From Anadara kagoshimensis (lineage: Eukaryota; Mollusca; Bivalvia; Arcoida; Arcidae), in contig CM037871.1 in NCBI GenBank assembly GCA_021292105.1, positions 56,814,866 to 56,878,865 on the forward strand: 64,000 bases of DNA, given 5' to 3'. Each line of letters starts with the position of its first letter. The first letter of the stretch is position 1. The translations under genes were made by a program, and so were the position numbers. The notes beneath the pieces are model-generated. The model had not been told where the DNA came from. It saw nothing but the letters and a program-made list of their open reading frames with translations, and ran no database searches. Shown one piece after another: positions 10,201-21,701 of the stretch.

Positions 10201-13200
10201 ATTTTCAAATTGCTATAATACTTGTCCATTGTTGTTACTTGACTTAAATTCTCTAACATTTTGATAATTCCTACTTATTTCATCAAAGAAACGAAATGTT
10301 TAAGAATATCCTTTCCTGCTATATTTCTTTTTAATGATATACCCTTTTTATACTTTATTTAACTAAATATATCAGTGTGTGTTCAAAACACAATCCAAAA
10401 AGCAAATTTAAACGCGTAAACTGCCACCAGGGAAGTGAGACCGGGTGCTGGAGAAGGGTAATTAGGCTTCATAAGAGATTTTCATCTGATTGATTACTAC
10501 GAAAAGTGTGATATTAGTCTGTTTGCATTAACACATACGTCAGAGTCAATAGACATAATAATATACATTACAGAAATGGTCCGACTGTCGGCTTACTTGG
10601 AATGCGTCAGAGTATGAGGGGATAAATAATATTATTGTACCGTATGCTTTGGTATGGGTGCCTGATTTGACCCTTTATGACAAGTAAGATTAGTAAATAA
10701 CTTAAACTTGGTTAACATCTGCAAACAGACATCGAGTCAAGGAAATGGTAAAGAGTTTCTAAGTATTTTTTGCTGAGATAATTATATACTAGTAATTTAT
10801 TCAAAAGTATAGGTAGATTAACAACTCTATTTCAATTGGTTATTCATCATGATTCGCCATTTCATGTAAAAGAGATCCTACAATATGATATGATTAATTG
10901 CCTAAAGTAGATTTAGTAAAATAAATTTTGGTCCTTTTAATTTTTTTCAATTCAACATCTTAAACATATTTTGATTTCCACAGTTATGTTCCGAGCACTA
11001 CTTACGAGACATTCTATTCTGAAACGACCGTCTAGTGCTGTAAAATTAAAACAGGCTAAAAAAAGCTACATTGGCATACGGAAATTAATATTAGACATAG
11101 ATATCGTTATATAGAAAGGGAAAAAGGGAATATACTAATTACTCTTTATTTTATTTATAGACTAAAGGGAAATATATCAATCCTTTTGTATGCAATTGTT
11201 TTAAAAAAATTTGTTTTTAGTTATGGTAAAATAACTTAGTCTATCGCATTCGTTAATACACTAAATTTATTGTGGCTTTTCAGCACCGGAGAGACATTTT
11301 TCGGCAAACAAGATTTTACACCAAGTGTTTATTCGGATGGAACAATAATATATAATTTTCCTTCTGTGGTTGACAATCGATGCATCATAGATATTGCAAA
11401 GTTTCCTTATGATTCTCAAGTTTGTAAATTTGTGTTTGGATCGTGGGCATATCACGGAGATGAAATCGATTTCGTTCCAAAGAATGAAAATGGCGACTTA
11501 TCTAATCTGGAAGAAAATGTTGAATGGGATATTTCTTCAATGCCGGTGGAACGTCATGTCATCTATTATAACTGCTGCCCAGAACCATTCGTTGATATTA
11601 CCTTTTATGTAATCATGAAGAGAAAACCACGTTTTTATATAATAAATATACTGATTCCATATTTTATGATAACAGCAGTATCCGTATTTGGGTTTGTATT
11701 GCCCTGTGAAAGTGGAGAAAAGGTTGGTTTGGCAATCACAGTAATGCTGTCTTTAGCCGTGTTCCAGTCGTTGGTAGCAGATTCTTTGCCACCTTCTTCC
11801 GATCACATACCTTTATTAGGTAAGGTTTGAAAAACATATCGAAAGATTTAAACTAAAACTAACGATTGATATTCTGTTGAATATACAATTAATTTTATAA
11901 ATGAAAACCTTCATGCTACCTAATAGATTTTTGTTTCCATCAGTATCTGAATAAAAGAGAGTTTGATGCATCCACATGCGTATCTGGACATACGCATATA
12001 CGACGTTCCGAAAGTTAATTTTGATGGATTTTCTTTTCCATTGGTAAAAAGTAGTTCGATGCATTCATAATATTTACTATATAGTGTAGTAAGATACTAA
12101 TTTTTTCAATAGGATTAATACTGGATGTTTTAAAATATTTTTAGTTAAAAGTTTTGGCCACGGTTTCACAATCACTCCTTAACTAAGATCTTTCTTAAAA
12201 AGAGCAAATTTTAGCAATCTTTTTAAAATATTTTTTATAAAACTAAAAACAAATTATATAGGCTTGAAGTTGTCTTCAAAATGACAACTTCAATTCAAGG
12301 ATATCTGCTGAAAAATTAACAAAATTATTAGGATATCAAAATTTGCCAGATTTAAGTTATGAAAAAATCGAGTTAAAGAATAATTGTGAAACCGGGGCCT
12401 GATTTAATACACATTTGTACATTTTTAAAAATCTTTATACCCATTCCTTTTACGCCTGATTTGTTAAGCTTAATAACCTAAAGGTAATAACGTCAATGTT
12501 TCATCTTTTGCAGCTATCTACTTTGATTTCTCAATGTTATTGGTTGGTTTTGCAACTATCATAGCTGTCATTGTTAACAACCTGCATTATAGAGATAACC
12601 AAGAGATACCAAAAATCGTAAAAGTTGTATTTTTAGATTATGGTTGTAAAATTACGTTTGTACATAACCCATGTAATGATGATGTTACAGATAATAGCAA
12701 GGTAAACAGTGTTTTAGAGATAAAACGTCAATTATTAAATTCCAAAGAATTTTAAATTTATGACAATTGTTTAATTAAAAAAGAAAATAATTATAATAAA
12801 ATAATAAAAACAAATTAAAAGATAATAATAAATAATAAAACAATCTTAGTAGCTTCACATAGAGAGTAAAAGGTATTTTTCAAAGAACATTTTATGGAAC
12901 CAATTCAGCTTAGTATTTTTGCAAATTTTCTTATGATATATGCTAATTTTAATCAATGTTAGAATGAATGGAATATCTCGTTTAATATTGGTTAGATTTA
13001 ATCATTCGTCAGGCATACATAATTGGCTTTTCAACAAACGGTTAAATCATAGATGTTTGCTAAAAATATCAAGTTCAACAAACAAATAATATCTAGGACA
13101 AACATAGAAGGAAAATGTCATTTGTCGTTATCAAATTTTATATATTCAATACTGTTTAACTTTGTATTTTTCATAGGTGCTAAGTAAAATCCCGACTTTT

Positions 13201-13968
13201 TGTGATGGCAAAGACTACAGAAATTACAAAAATAAAAATAAGATGAACAAAAAAGAAAAACAGTTTTCCAAAGTAAAACTTTGCTGTGGATGGCTTCGTT
13301 CGATGTTGATTGAAGCTAAACAACCGGAAACTATTACCAAAGTGAAAGAATCCATGCAAAAACAAATATCTGATACTTCAAAGAGCAAAGTCGACTCTCA
13401 GATTAAGTGTAAGCAAACAAACCATCTTTACAAAACAGCCATTGGGTCGTATATTCATCTTCCACCAAAGACTTTCGAAATGAGTACTGATAATATTGGC
13501 CGTGCAGACGACACAGAGTGGGTTCATGAGGTCAAAAATAATACATGCAGACGGCATGCAAAAATCAACAAAACAAGCATCAAAACAAAACTCTACAATG
13601 AGACAATTCCAAGTGCAGACGACATCGAAGAAATATTGAAGTTAACTAATTATAGGAAGAAAACCAAACAAGATGGACAAAATATCACCTCTATAAATAT
13701 TCGACCTCGCCGTCTTTCGTCGATCAAATCAAATACTTCCGGGTTATATACCAAACAAAATATGTACAAATATGGCAAGCAAAACATTCATTCTGAATCA
13801 GAGGGACATTTGAATAAGATAGAGAGAACACTGGAACATATTGACAGTAAAATATCCCGATCAGCCGAATGGAAAGCCTTGGCTGTCGTCGTAGACCGTT
13901 TGTCCTGTTACTGTTTTATTGTAGTAGGTTCCATTGGTATGATTGTAATATTTATACTTTTACATTAA
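7230..13968 (+). CDS. nAChR-like Cys-loop receptor subunit, gene A (7 exons, 620 aa)
   Basis: Joining seven GT-AG exons gives one uninterrupted frame of 620 codons. Expected role: a subunit of a pentameric ligand-gated cation channel in the plasma membrane. Seen: a hydrophobic leader (1-17); loop D (IWIRMKW, about 75-81); loop A (WVPDLTLYD, 107-115); Cys-loop C149-C163 with FPYD; loop B W170; vicinal C213-C214 preceded by Y211 and followed by F218, which marks it as alpha-type; TM1 about 233-256; GEK then TM2 (263-284); TM3 in exon 6; a long intracellular loop (about 358-565); the MA helix with EWKALAVVVDRL; and TM4 ending at the C-terminus. The -1' Glu predicts cation selectivity. C44 and C84 form an extra cysteine pair. 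The ATG at 7230 was chosen because it gives a leader whose split Gly codon matches exon 2; an in-frame ATG at 7134 would add 32 residues. Gene B lies tail-to-tail downstream. Ligand and partner subunits are unknown. Confidence 0.92.
7296..7524. mobile_element. MITE family M1, in intron 1 of gene A
   Basis: Inverted ends TATAGGCAAACAACATTGAC and GTCAATGTTGTTTACCTATA with further matching to GACCTGTCCG. It is about 229 bp long with no coding capacity. It begins 14 bp downstream of the exon 1 donor. Related copies lie at 20560, 42155 and 54803. Confidence 0.85.
7530..8284. other. rest of intron 1 of gene A
   Basis: Contains a direct repeat of about 45 bp (7546-7590 and 7806-7850, sharing CACGGAAAAATTTATCTGAA) and an unrecognised 88-codon open frame (7673-7939) that I do not consider a gene. 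Confidence 0.4.
8285..8424 (+). CDS. gene A exon 2 (N-terminal helix)
   Basis: 140 bp between AG and GTAAGT. Encodes the start of the mature extracellular domain, including DLRPYC with the additional Cys44, and ends on a whole codon. Confidence 0.92.
8450..8680 (-). mobile_element. R1 retroelement 3' end
   Basis: Divergent copy of the R1 repeat, recognised by CTAATCCATGTCCGAATC-like and GGTTAAGCACCTCCTGTTTA segments. Only the 3' untranslated part and the last few coding residues remain. Confidence 0.65.
9099..9245 (+). repeat. R3 dispersed repeat
   Basis: About 130 bp with the recurring landmarks TTTTTTCAACCCCTTGAA, AGCACTACTGATGAGGAATT and TAGTGCTGTAAAATT. Further copies at 9420, 10918, 20738, 30418 and, inverted, 47930. 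No coding capacity or clear termini. Confidence 0.7.
9420..9560 (+). repeat. R3 dispersed repeat
   Basis: Second copy within intron 2 of gene A, ending about 30 bp before exon 3. Shares AACCCCTTGAACAAATTTGG and GAGTTGTATTCCGAAAACGG with the others. Confidence 0.7.
9589..9633 (+). CDS. gene A exon 3 (45 bp)
   Basis: Encodes YEPLQIIHVNIWIRM, with the loop D tryptophan. 45 bp is the usual size of nAChR exon 3. AG acceptor, GT donor, phase 0 on both sides. Confidence 0.93.
9808..10085 (-). mobile_element. tRNA-derived SINE
   Basis: On the minus strand the sequence begins CGCTACGTAGCTCAGTTGGT, a good RNA polymerase III A box (TAGCTCAGTTGG). About 40 bp on comes a degenerate B box, GGGATTCCAATCC. 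An unrelated body follows, ending near GAAATATTCTTGACTGGGAC. The head, body and conserved tail are the structure of a SINE rather than a functional tRNA. It sits in intron 3 of gene A, antisense. Confidence 0.75.
10380..10465 (-). mobile_element. R1 fragment
   Basis: Short R1 piece with CTGCCACCAGGGAAGTGAGA and CCGGGTGCTGGAGAAGGGTA. Confidence 0.6.
10574..10683 (+). CDS. gene A exon 4 (110 bp)
   Basis: Encodes KWSDCRLTWN through loop A WVPDLTLYD. 110 bp is the standard nAChR exon 4 length. It contains Cys84 in the WxDCRLxW motif where many family members have Tyr. It ends two bases into an Asn codon completed by exon 5. Confidence 0.93.
10918..11060 (+). repeat. R3 dispersed repeat
   Basis: Copy in intron 4 of gene A, with CATCTTAAACATATTTTGAT and GACCGTCTAGTGCTGTAAAA. 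Confidence 0.65.
11284..11819 (+). CDS. gene A exon 5 (Cys-loop, loops B and C, TM1, TM2)
   Basis: 536 bp, the same length as in gene C. Encodes the Cys-loop, loop B (GSWAYHG), loop C (IYYNCCPEPF), TM1 and TM2 (VGLAITVMLSLAVFQ), with Gly at 2', Ala at 4' and Asp at 20'. It ends after the first base of an Ala codon. Confidence 0.95.
12514..12701 (+). CDS. gene A exon 6 (TM3)
   Basis: 188 bp. Encodes TM3 (FSMLLVGFATIIAVIVNNLH) and the proximal intracellular loop. Acceptor TTGCAG, donor GTAAAC, ending in phase 0. Confidence 0.92.
13177..13968 (+). CDS. gene A exon 7 (intracellular loop, MA helix, TM4)
   Basis: A single 264-codon exon to TAA. A Lys-rich loop holds a 40-residue block shared with gene B (KQDGQNITSINIRP). 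It is followed by the MA helix (IERTLEHIDSKISRSAEWK) and TM4. The acceptor is TTCATAG. Confidence 0.93.
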   Translation: MLSKIPTFCDGKDYRNYKNKNKMNKKEKQFSKVKLCCGWLRSMLIEAKQPETITKVKESMQKQISDTSKSKVDSQIKCKQTNHLYKTAIGSYIHLPPKTFEMSTDNIGRADDTEWVHEVKNNTCRRHAKINKTSIKTKLYNETIPSADDIEEILKLTNYRKKTKQDGQNITSINIRPRRLSSIKSNTSGLYTKQNMYKYGKQNIHSESEGHLNKIERTLEHIDSKISRSAEWKALAVVVDRLSCYCFIVVGSIGMIVIFILLH

Positions 13969-15684
13969 TGATTCATTTTTAACAATCAAGACACCAACTT
14001 GGAAAGTAATGTTAAGATAGATAGACGACTGTATTATAAGAATTAATAAGAATAAAGGCCAGAGCTTCAGATCAGGAATTTTTTTAGAACAGAGTATAAA
14101 AATTTGTGAACGCTTATGGAGTTGGTAATTGCAATCTGAGAATGTTGAAGAAGACTACAATATAAAACTCAAGAAATAGACTGTAAACTAAGGATTTCAA
14201 ATGCAAACTACTACTATTTGAACATTTTTAAATTCATAGGACGCCAATAAAGAATTTTCAAAAGCAGAGGATTACAAATTTAAAAGGGTTTTTATGCATT
14301 CTCCGCAAAAGTGCGATATGAGATCTCAGAAAAGATAACTACAATGTAACAATCTGCATGAATTAGGGAAACATAGAAAAACCAAAAACTGAAGATTGAA
14401 TTTTCTGTGACAATTGTAATAATAAGATGTATTTTGTAAATAGCTGCAACGTATTTAACTGAGAAGCACAATGTAAACGGAGGCCATTTGAGTTTTTATA
14501 TAATAAATGCATACTGGTATATGCATAAGGTTACATATAAGATGGTTGTTATATTTTGTAACAAAGAAAGGCAAAAGAAAACATAAAAAACAACCAAAAT
14601 GTCACAGTCACAAGTAACATAACTCAGCTCTATTATAATGTTTTGCATTAGTGACAAGGGAAATGTGTTGATCCATTTTATGAAATATCAAACGATTATG
14701 AAGCTAGGGATTGGTCGATGACGTGAAAAAGTCGTTAACAACCCGTCACTGAAAATGCTTTCATTTTAATTTGACATTTTTGAAGAAAAATATGATTATT
14801 CTAAGATTATTGCATATAAAAAGTAATTTTAAACACGATTTATGAAGACTATCAAATGTCACATCATTACGTAAGATCAGCTATACTACACCAATTTTCG
14901 CCTTTCAAAATTACCAGAATTCTAAAATAGAAGTCCAGATGTGTTTTGTCTTTCCCTGACCTAATCGATATCTATTATCACCTAATATTTTAAAACAGGC
15001 ATTAATATGAATTTTACAAGTAATTTATATCAAAGTATATTCAACAACTTAAGGGTTTATATTAATAATTTGTTGTATGATATATGGCATTTTTCTTGCA
15101 TGATACATCGTATGAGTCAACACGATTGAGTAACAATATTGAAGCTTACAAATTGTAAAAGCATAATTATTGTTTTAATGTATCACTATGTAAGAGGAAG
15201 AGTTTTACTAACATGATTAATATTCAGATATTTTATGATTTCAGTTTATAATAATTAAATATGTACTGGAATATAGTCAATGCAAATAATTAATGTATAT
15301 TGCAAAGAAAATAAAGATGATGAAGTTGCTTCATCGTCAATATTCATGAAGTAACCATCTTTCTTGAAATATTGTAGTCCTTAAAGGGGGACTTTCTGAG
15401 ATCGAGATCATCTGTTAACATTTTATCAATGAGTTTTACTTCACAAAACAAAGGAATTATAATTCTACATCATAATGTTTCAATACGGAGTAAATATCCA
15501 TGAATACCACAACTGCAACTAGCAGCTACACGTATTTAGAGAAATAAAACGAACAACTTCTTTAAAAACGTAAGGACATAATCAAAATATGTATTTTTTT
15601 CAATTAATATTTAATATATTACACTACAATATCTTTCTAAAAAGCCCAATAAAATTCAATAACATAATTATTTACAACACACAC
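13969..15684. other. 3' flank of gene A, no gene
   Basis: AT-rich. Contains candidate polyadenylation signals AATAAA near 14053 and 14248, consistent with a 3' UTR of gene A. No open frame is worth calling. Confidence 0.5.
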
Positions 15685-16290
15685 AATCAAAAACAAACTA
15701 ATCCATGTCCAAATTGTAATCCCAAAAATGATAATCACTTTGAGACTGACAAACTAGGTTAAACACGAGAACATCTACCAGGGAAGTGAAACCGGGAGCT
15801 CCAGATGGGTAAGCAATTTTTGTTTCGCTAGCCACGTGTGTATCAAAATTGAGGATGAAAGGACGTAAAATATACCCAGGATAATCCTGGACACAGAGAC
15901 ATCATCTAATCAACAATATTGTGATGACGGCCATTAAACGTTTGGAGGGGCCTGTTATGCATAAGCTTGCAATATTCCTAGTTCAACAATTTATTTATTA
16001 ACAGCTTACTTTGAATAAACTTCCCGTAATCTGAACAAAATCTACCATAGCATAATAATCGTAATAAAAATACATCGTAATCAGGAGAAGCATGTATATA
16101 GCTGAATAAAAAGGAAAGTTAACAATTGAAGTACATGTGTTTGTCATACAGATTTCAATGTAGCTTTTAGTGGTCATAATTGAGGTATGAATCCAAGGAG
16201 ATCTTGAGGACTTTTATTTCAAGCTCACTAGGAACTAGGATAGATGACACGCACGTAGTTTCCTGATCTAGAATTATTAATGACTTAGCG
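15685..16290 (-). mobile_element. R1 retroelement 3' end, long copy
   Basis: Extends from the usual R1 end (AAACTAATCCATGTCC) through GATGACGGCCATTAAACG into the region that in other copies is coding on the minus strand. Diverged and not open. Confidence 0.75.
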
Positions 16291-16536
16291 ACAGTCGACA
16301 ATTCTCTCCAGATTTAACAAGGTTCTGCATAAATTCATACGAATATCGAAATAAATCAACTAGCAATAGTTCACAGTCGGTGTCCACTAGTATGCTGATT
16401 GTTTGTTGGAAATATATACTATCAAACATAGAAAATATGTTATATATCAAAAACATTTTGTTGAGAGTATATTCAAATAAGTAAACAAATATATCCATTG
16501 TGTATATCCTGGAATATATTTGACAAATTACTAATA

Positions 16537-16640
16537 CAGTCCAACCTGTCTTAGAGGCCACCTCTATGAAAGGGTCACCTGCTCATAAAGGCCAGTAGAA
16601 TTGTTTCCTAATTGTTCTTTATCCATATTATTTGAGATGA
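16537..16640. mobile_element. M3 MITE, partial copy
   Basis: The left end CAGTCCAACCTGTCTTAGAG matches the complete element at 6619-6791 and is preceded by TA. The right end is missing. Confidence 0.65.
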
Positions 16641-16754
16641 TATCAACCTATAGATATCCAGATGATACGCCAGACAATATTTGTGTATATTGGTTCTTAA
16701 TTTTTAACCAAAACGAGCAAAGAGTGTACAAAGACAAACATAGCGATTCGTAAC

Positions 16755-16955
16755 ATTTAATCAAAAACAAACATACTAATCCATGTCAGAAACGCAATCA
16801 AGAAGCAAAGTAAAAGTTTGGAACTGACAAATCAGTTTAGACACATGGGCTTCCACCAGGAAAGTGAGACTGGTGATCACCTAGCTACACCCGCCACGTG
16901 TATAATCAAAATTGTGTGAAAGGAACATGGAACTATGGGACGTCAAATATAAACT
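16755..16955 (-). mobile_element. R1 fragment
   Basis: Recognised by ACATACTAATCCATGTCAGA and GAACTATGGGACGTCAAATA. Confidence 0.7.
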
Positions 16956-17864
16956 ATTTTTCACAAGTATTGTTGCGTGCGTTAGTGCAAGTCTGCAAGG
17001 TCAGAGCTTATGAAGTGTAAGTGCAATAACCAAAAAGTCGCTACAATTCAATAGAGAATATTTTGTATTGTATCATAATTACTTACACAAATCTTGGTGC
17101 GAAGTAAAACAACGCGAACTAACCACGCGACTATACGTGTAGAATATTGATCTAAGTATGGTTTGTGGCATGGCTAATAAATAACTTTAAAAATAATTTT
17201 ACAAACATATTTATTTTATTTGTTACAAACAAATAAATTATATTACAAAATTAGTACTATGTACACTATAGTTAAACATAGGTTTAAATACACGCTTCAC
17301 CACAGTGTTAGAACTAAAAATTCAATCTTGATGAAAGAACCAATACAGAATTAATATATGCATTCCTGGGTGGCAGCATGTATTTCAGTAGATTATCCCC
17401 CTTTAGCTGTACATTTAGCGTGTTACGAACAAAGTGTCGAATTTGGATATTGACGAAGGTATTCAACCTTGATAAACATCAGTATAAACAAATATACTAT
17501 CAAAATTGTTATGAAGCTAAATGCTACATGTTTTAATACATTCAGGGAAATACTGTAACAGTGAATTCTTACCGCCAGGGAACTCTCCAAAAATGAAAAA
17601 TATATCCTAATGTTTTTTCTTTCCTTAGAATAATTACACTAGTAATGTTATCCCAACGTAATAATCACACTAGTGTAAAGATTCCAACAGAAAAGCTGTT
17701 ATTTCCATAGTTTCAATGTTTACATTAACCGGAAACTCTGTACTAGAAACTGTTTAAACTTACAATAGAAACTATTTAGTTCGTTCGACTTCATCACGGC
17801 CTTAATTTGAAACGTCACGTTTTACCAAGTTTCAGTTTAAAATAATCACACAATGAAAATAGAA

Positions 17865-18719
17865 CTAATGTAAAAGTACAAAAATCACAATCATACCGAT
17901 GATACCTACTACAGTAAAGAAGTAAAAAGACAAACGGTCTACGACTACAGCCAAGGCTTTCCATTCAGCTGATCTAGATATTTTACTGTCAATATGTTCC
18001 AATGTCCTCTCTATCTTTTCCCACTGTTCCTCAGCTTCGGTATGTGCATTCTGTTTTCCATACGTCTGCTCATTCTGTTTGGCATCTTTTACATTCAGTT
18101 GTTCTTCTGTTTTAATATGTACGTCCTCTATTGACTTATTCTGCTTACTATCTGGTCCGTTTGGTTCAGTGTTTATGGACGGTAGACACGGAGGTCGTAT
18201 ACTTATGGATGTTATATACTGCCCATCTTGCTTGTTTTGCACCTGGTTTTTATAGTTGCTCAAATCTAAAATGTCTTCAATTTCGTCTTCCCCAGGAACT
18301 ACTCCGTTGCATGGCTTCTTTTTGTAGTCTTTATCATGGTTTAAAAGTATGCTGTCTCTGTCGTCATTACATGACTTTTCATCTGAAAGAAATGCATTTA
18401 TACCCTTATCAGACACATTTACAGATTGTTTTGGTGGCAGGTTACTTAAAAACCCGTTTGTTGTTCTAAATGGAGCTTCTGTTTGTTTGGGTTCAATTTC
18501 AGAACCGACTTTGCTCATTGACTTAGCTGCTGTATTTGTTAAGGTCTCTGTAGACTGGGTAAAATTATCCGGTTTTTTATCTCTACAAACAATCGAACAT
18601 AGTCGAGAACAGGAAAGTTTTAACTTTGAAACCTGTTTAGCGTCTTTGTTGATACTGATGTTATTATTATCTTTTGGTTTATCATTGCTATTGTTTGCTG
18701 CAATCTTCTTTTCTGTATC
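17865..18719 (-). pseudogene. gene B exon 7 (intracellular loop, MA helix, TM4), intact
   Basis: 285 codons to TAG, open throughout, phase 0 acceptor (TTGTTTCAG). Shares with gene A the loop block DGQYITSISIRPP, an MA helix identical over about 28 residues, and TM4. It is intact although the upstream exons are broken. Confidence 0.88.
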
Positions 18720-19483
18720 CTGAAACAATCAAATAAAAATAACTGTAAAAAACCTACTAGCATATTATAGTATATTAACATTAATGATGTTTTTTTTCTA
18801 AAACATAACAATGCAGGAACCATTACACGAATAATTATTTAAGCTGAACTTAAACAAAATTTAAAATTATATAATTTTTAAGATTTATTGGTTAAAAAAA
18901 TGGTATCTTTTTATTATCATAACCAAAGCAACAAAAGTTATAAGATAATGTAAAACTGTAAAGGCTAACCATCCCATCTTGAGACGTTCGACCATTCTGG
19001 ATATCTTGCATATCAATTTAAAACAAAACTTGTTAAAGCTTAGCTGAATCGTGTCAGTGAAACTATACCAGATTACAATTAGCGTAATTACTGAGAAATA
19101 TAATACACTAAAATAAATTTCAGATTATAATAAGTTTAAATCCATTGGTCTAATATTACACGGTAACTGAAGGAAATATATTTTTACTCCCCCTAATAAC
19201 TTATCTTGATTAGAAATGCTGCAGCTTTAAAATCTTTTGATAGCTAGCTATAAGAAGGGTTTAGCTTTCAGGGACAACTGACCTCACTTCCCTACTGGAA
19301 CTTCATGGTTTATTTGGGTTTTTATTCGATAATGATAGGATCTGACTGGTTTGTTTGTTTTGAATTTTTAACCAACCAGGTTCTTGTTTCACAATCATTC
19401 TTTTGCTAAGATTTTCCTTATTTTATATCGGGCACAATTTCAGATCTTTATAAATTTGTTAATTGTCCAAGATATTCAGGAAA

Positions 19484-19637
19484 TAGAGGATCTTGCATGA
19501 GTGTTTATGTAATATTGAATTTATTAAACGAGTTGAATAATTTTTTGTGCAACGAGCCTTCGCGAGTTGCATAAAACATTATTCAACGAGTTTAATAAAT
19601 TCAATATTGCATAAACACTCATGCAAGATTCTATTTA
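19484..19637. repeat. 154-bp foldback palindrome
   Basis: Arms containing TCTTGCATGAGTGTTTATG and the reverse complement CATAAACACTCATGCAAGA meet at a short centre (GAGCCTTCGCGAG). The arms are about 65 bp and nearly perfect. This is typical of a foldback MITE. It lies in intron 6 of gene B. Confidence 0.85.
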
Positions 19638-20298
19638 TTATATAATCCCATATAAAAACGGGTTTTCGTAGATTTAAAACTTGTCTTCTCATTATAAGAA
19701 AACAGCTGATTGGCCGATACGCAACAAGTTCACGTAAACGGTACGTTGTATGCGCCAAAAGTAATTCAGCTGAAATATTAAAAGTAAACAATAATCTATC
19801 CGCAGATATAAAAACAAAACAAACATTTCAATTTAAATACATGTATCTTTCTTTTTAAAGAAAAGTACAAAGTATCAGCTCAAACGTGTCAAATAAAACA
19901 AACAGTGTGAACTAGGTCAATTGTGTGACGTCCTCTGGAATGACTTTTATGCTTTTATGATGTCACACTCATTCAATACGATTTTTATTGTATGAACCGT
20001 ATTACATGGATTATTGAGTAGAGTATATAATAAGTTAAGATATTATGTATTTTTAAGATCATTTCTAGATTAAACATTTGCATTTAGTTTTGACATAAAT
20101 AACTATTAGTATTTCAAAAATTGGTCATCAAAATTGCTAAAATAAGTTTATGGAAAATCTTAGTTAAGGAATCATTGTGAAACCGGTGCCAGAGTCTTTG
20201 AAAAAAGCGTAGCATATATAGTCTTATTTCCCCCTTTTTTTCGTTTTCTACACCAGTACCTTCTGAAACACTTGAACAAATTTGATTTTATACATTAC

Positions 20299-20483
20299 CT
20301 TTTGTGTTTGTTTTGTCTTTATGGGTCGGGTTTTGTACGAATGTAATTTTGCATCCATAATCTAAAAATATAACTCGGATGATTTTTGGTATCTTTTGTT
20401 TCTCTCTATAATAAAGATTGTTGACTATGACTGCGATGATAGTGGCAAACCAACCCAGTGACATCGAAAAAAATCAAAGATAG
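20299..20483 (-). pseudogene. gene B exon 6 (TM3), frameshifted
   Basis: 185 bp versus 188 in gene A. After GCTATC the segment before the Met codon is one base short beside a T7 run, so TM3 reads out of frame. The downstream sequence (LGWFATIIAVIVNNL in the other frame) is well preserved. Confidence 0.8.
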
Positions 20484-20559
20484 CTGTATAGATTACATAT
20501 TTAAAATAAAGTACGCCATTGTTTACAATGTAAAGATGATCAATGAACAAATAAGCATG

Positions 20560-20927
20560 TATAGGCAGGCAACTTGACCTGTCTGCTTGACCTTTAATTT
20601 GAATATTTATTAGGGACCATGTCATTCATGTCAAGGGAACACATGTATTTATTTCGTCTACATTATGTGAATCTTCATTGTTTATACAATGTATATTAAT
20701 TGCTACCTATGTATTGAAGCGATTATCGTGTATGGTAAATGTATTTTTGGTCTTTTGGGTTTCTTTTCAAATTTTGAAAAAAGTTTTGAATGCATAGTTT
20801 TCTTCCAAGCTGATGGAGGAATTGTATTCCGAATCGACCGTCTAGTGCTGTTAAATTAAGACTATATTAAATGTGTATGAATATTTCTTATACAGGTAAA
20901 GCGGACAGGTCAATGGTTTTGCCTATA
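20560..20927. mobile_element. M1 MITE with nested R3 repeat
   Basis: M1 ends TATAGGCAGGCAACTTGACC and GTCAATGGTTTTGCCTATA bracket a body interrupted by an R3 copy at about 20738-20870. R3 therefore arrived after this M1 copy. Confidence 0.7.
20738..20870 (+). repeat. R3 dispersed repeat (nested in M1)
   Basis: Landmarks GGAATTGTATTCCGAATCGA and CCGTCTAGTGCTGTTAAATT. Confidence 0.65.
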
Positions 20928-21379
20928 CATTGAAAATCAAAATACTCTACATTTTTAAACTTGTTTTTTCTGACAAAATGTCTGTTATTTTTTCAAAAGG
21001 GATCATATCATATACAGCTTACTCGTATTTTCAATGTTTGCACCATATAGTCCCTATATCACAAATATTGTTTTAACACATCACTTTTACATGTAAAATT
21101 TATCTCAAACTCTAAGTAGTAAATAAACAATGTTACATGCCAAAACCATATCTTTATTAGAAGAGGCGGTTATGTCGGTAATTTTCAGACGATATTTTAT
21201 GCCGCAAATCTTAACAAAACAAGCAAGTAACAAAACCAAATTACCAATGACGATATCTATCAATATTTAAAATACAAGCATTTTTTAATTGTTGACATTG
21301 ATGATTTAACGGTTGGAATTTTATAAAACGAAGTCCTTTTTTAATTTTGTTTTCGCTGGATGTACTAGCTGAACAGCTG

Positions 21380-21520
21380 CTGACCCTTCCGAGCACGCAT
21401 CCCTCCGTCCTCTAGATAAAGTTAACGTGTTTTTGTTAATTTGCCAGTTTCAGTTTTAATGTTTTTCTTCGCTTGGAATTGTGATTTGAACATGGATCGA
21501 TATGTTTGTAGTTAATTCTA
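21380..21520 (+). mobile_element. R1 fragment, diverged
   Basis: Retains TTGCCAGTTTCAGTTTTAA, GAATTGTGATTTGAACATGG and ATATGTTTGT in R1 order, plus orientation. Confidence 0.5.
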
Positions 21521-21701
21521 ATACTGCTAACATACATGTGAATTTATTTTACAAAATTCAGATCTTCATAGGTCGTTTTTAATTAAACGCCATTACTGGT
21601 CTGCCGGCAAATAAAGCTGGTAAACTCTCGGGTTCACATTGAGTGAAGAATGCTAATAGCTTATACATTACATTTTGGGAAAGAAACACAAATTATCTCA
21701 C

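Noticed and set aside
18131-18723. Plus-strand open frames of 112 and 124 codons
   Set aside because: Shadows of gene B exon 7, which is on the minus strand and has clear homology to gene A.
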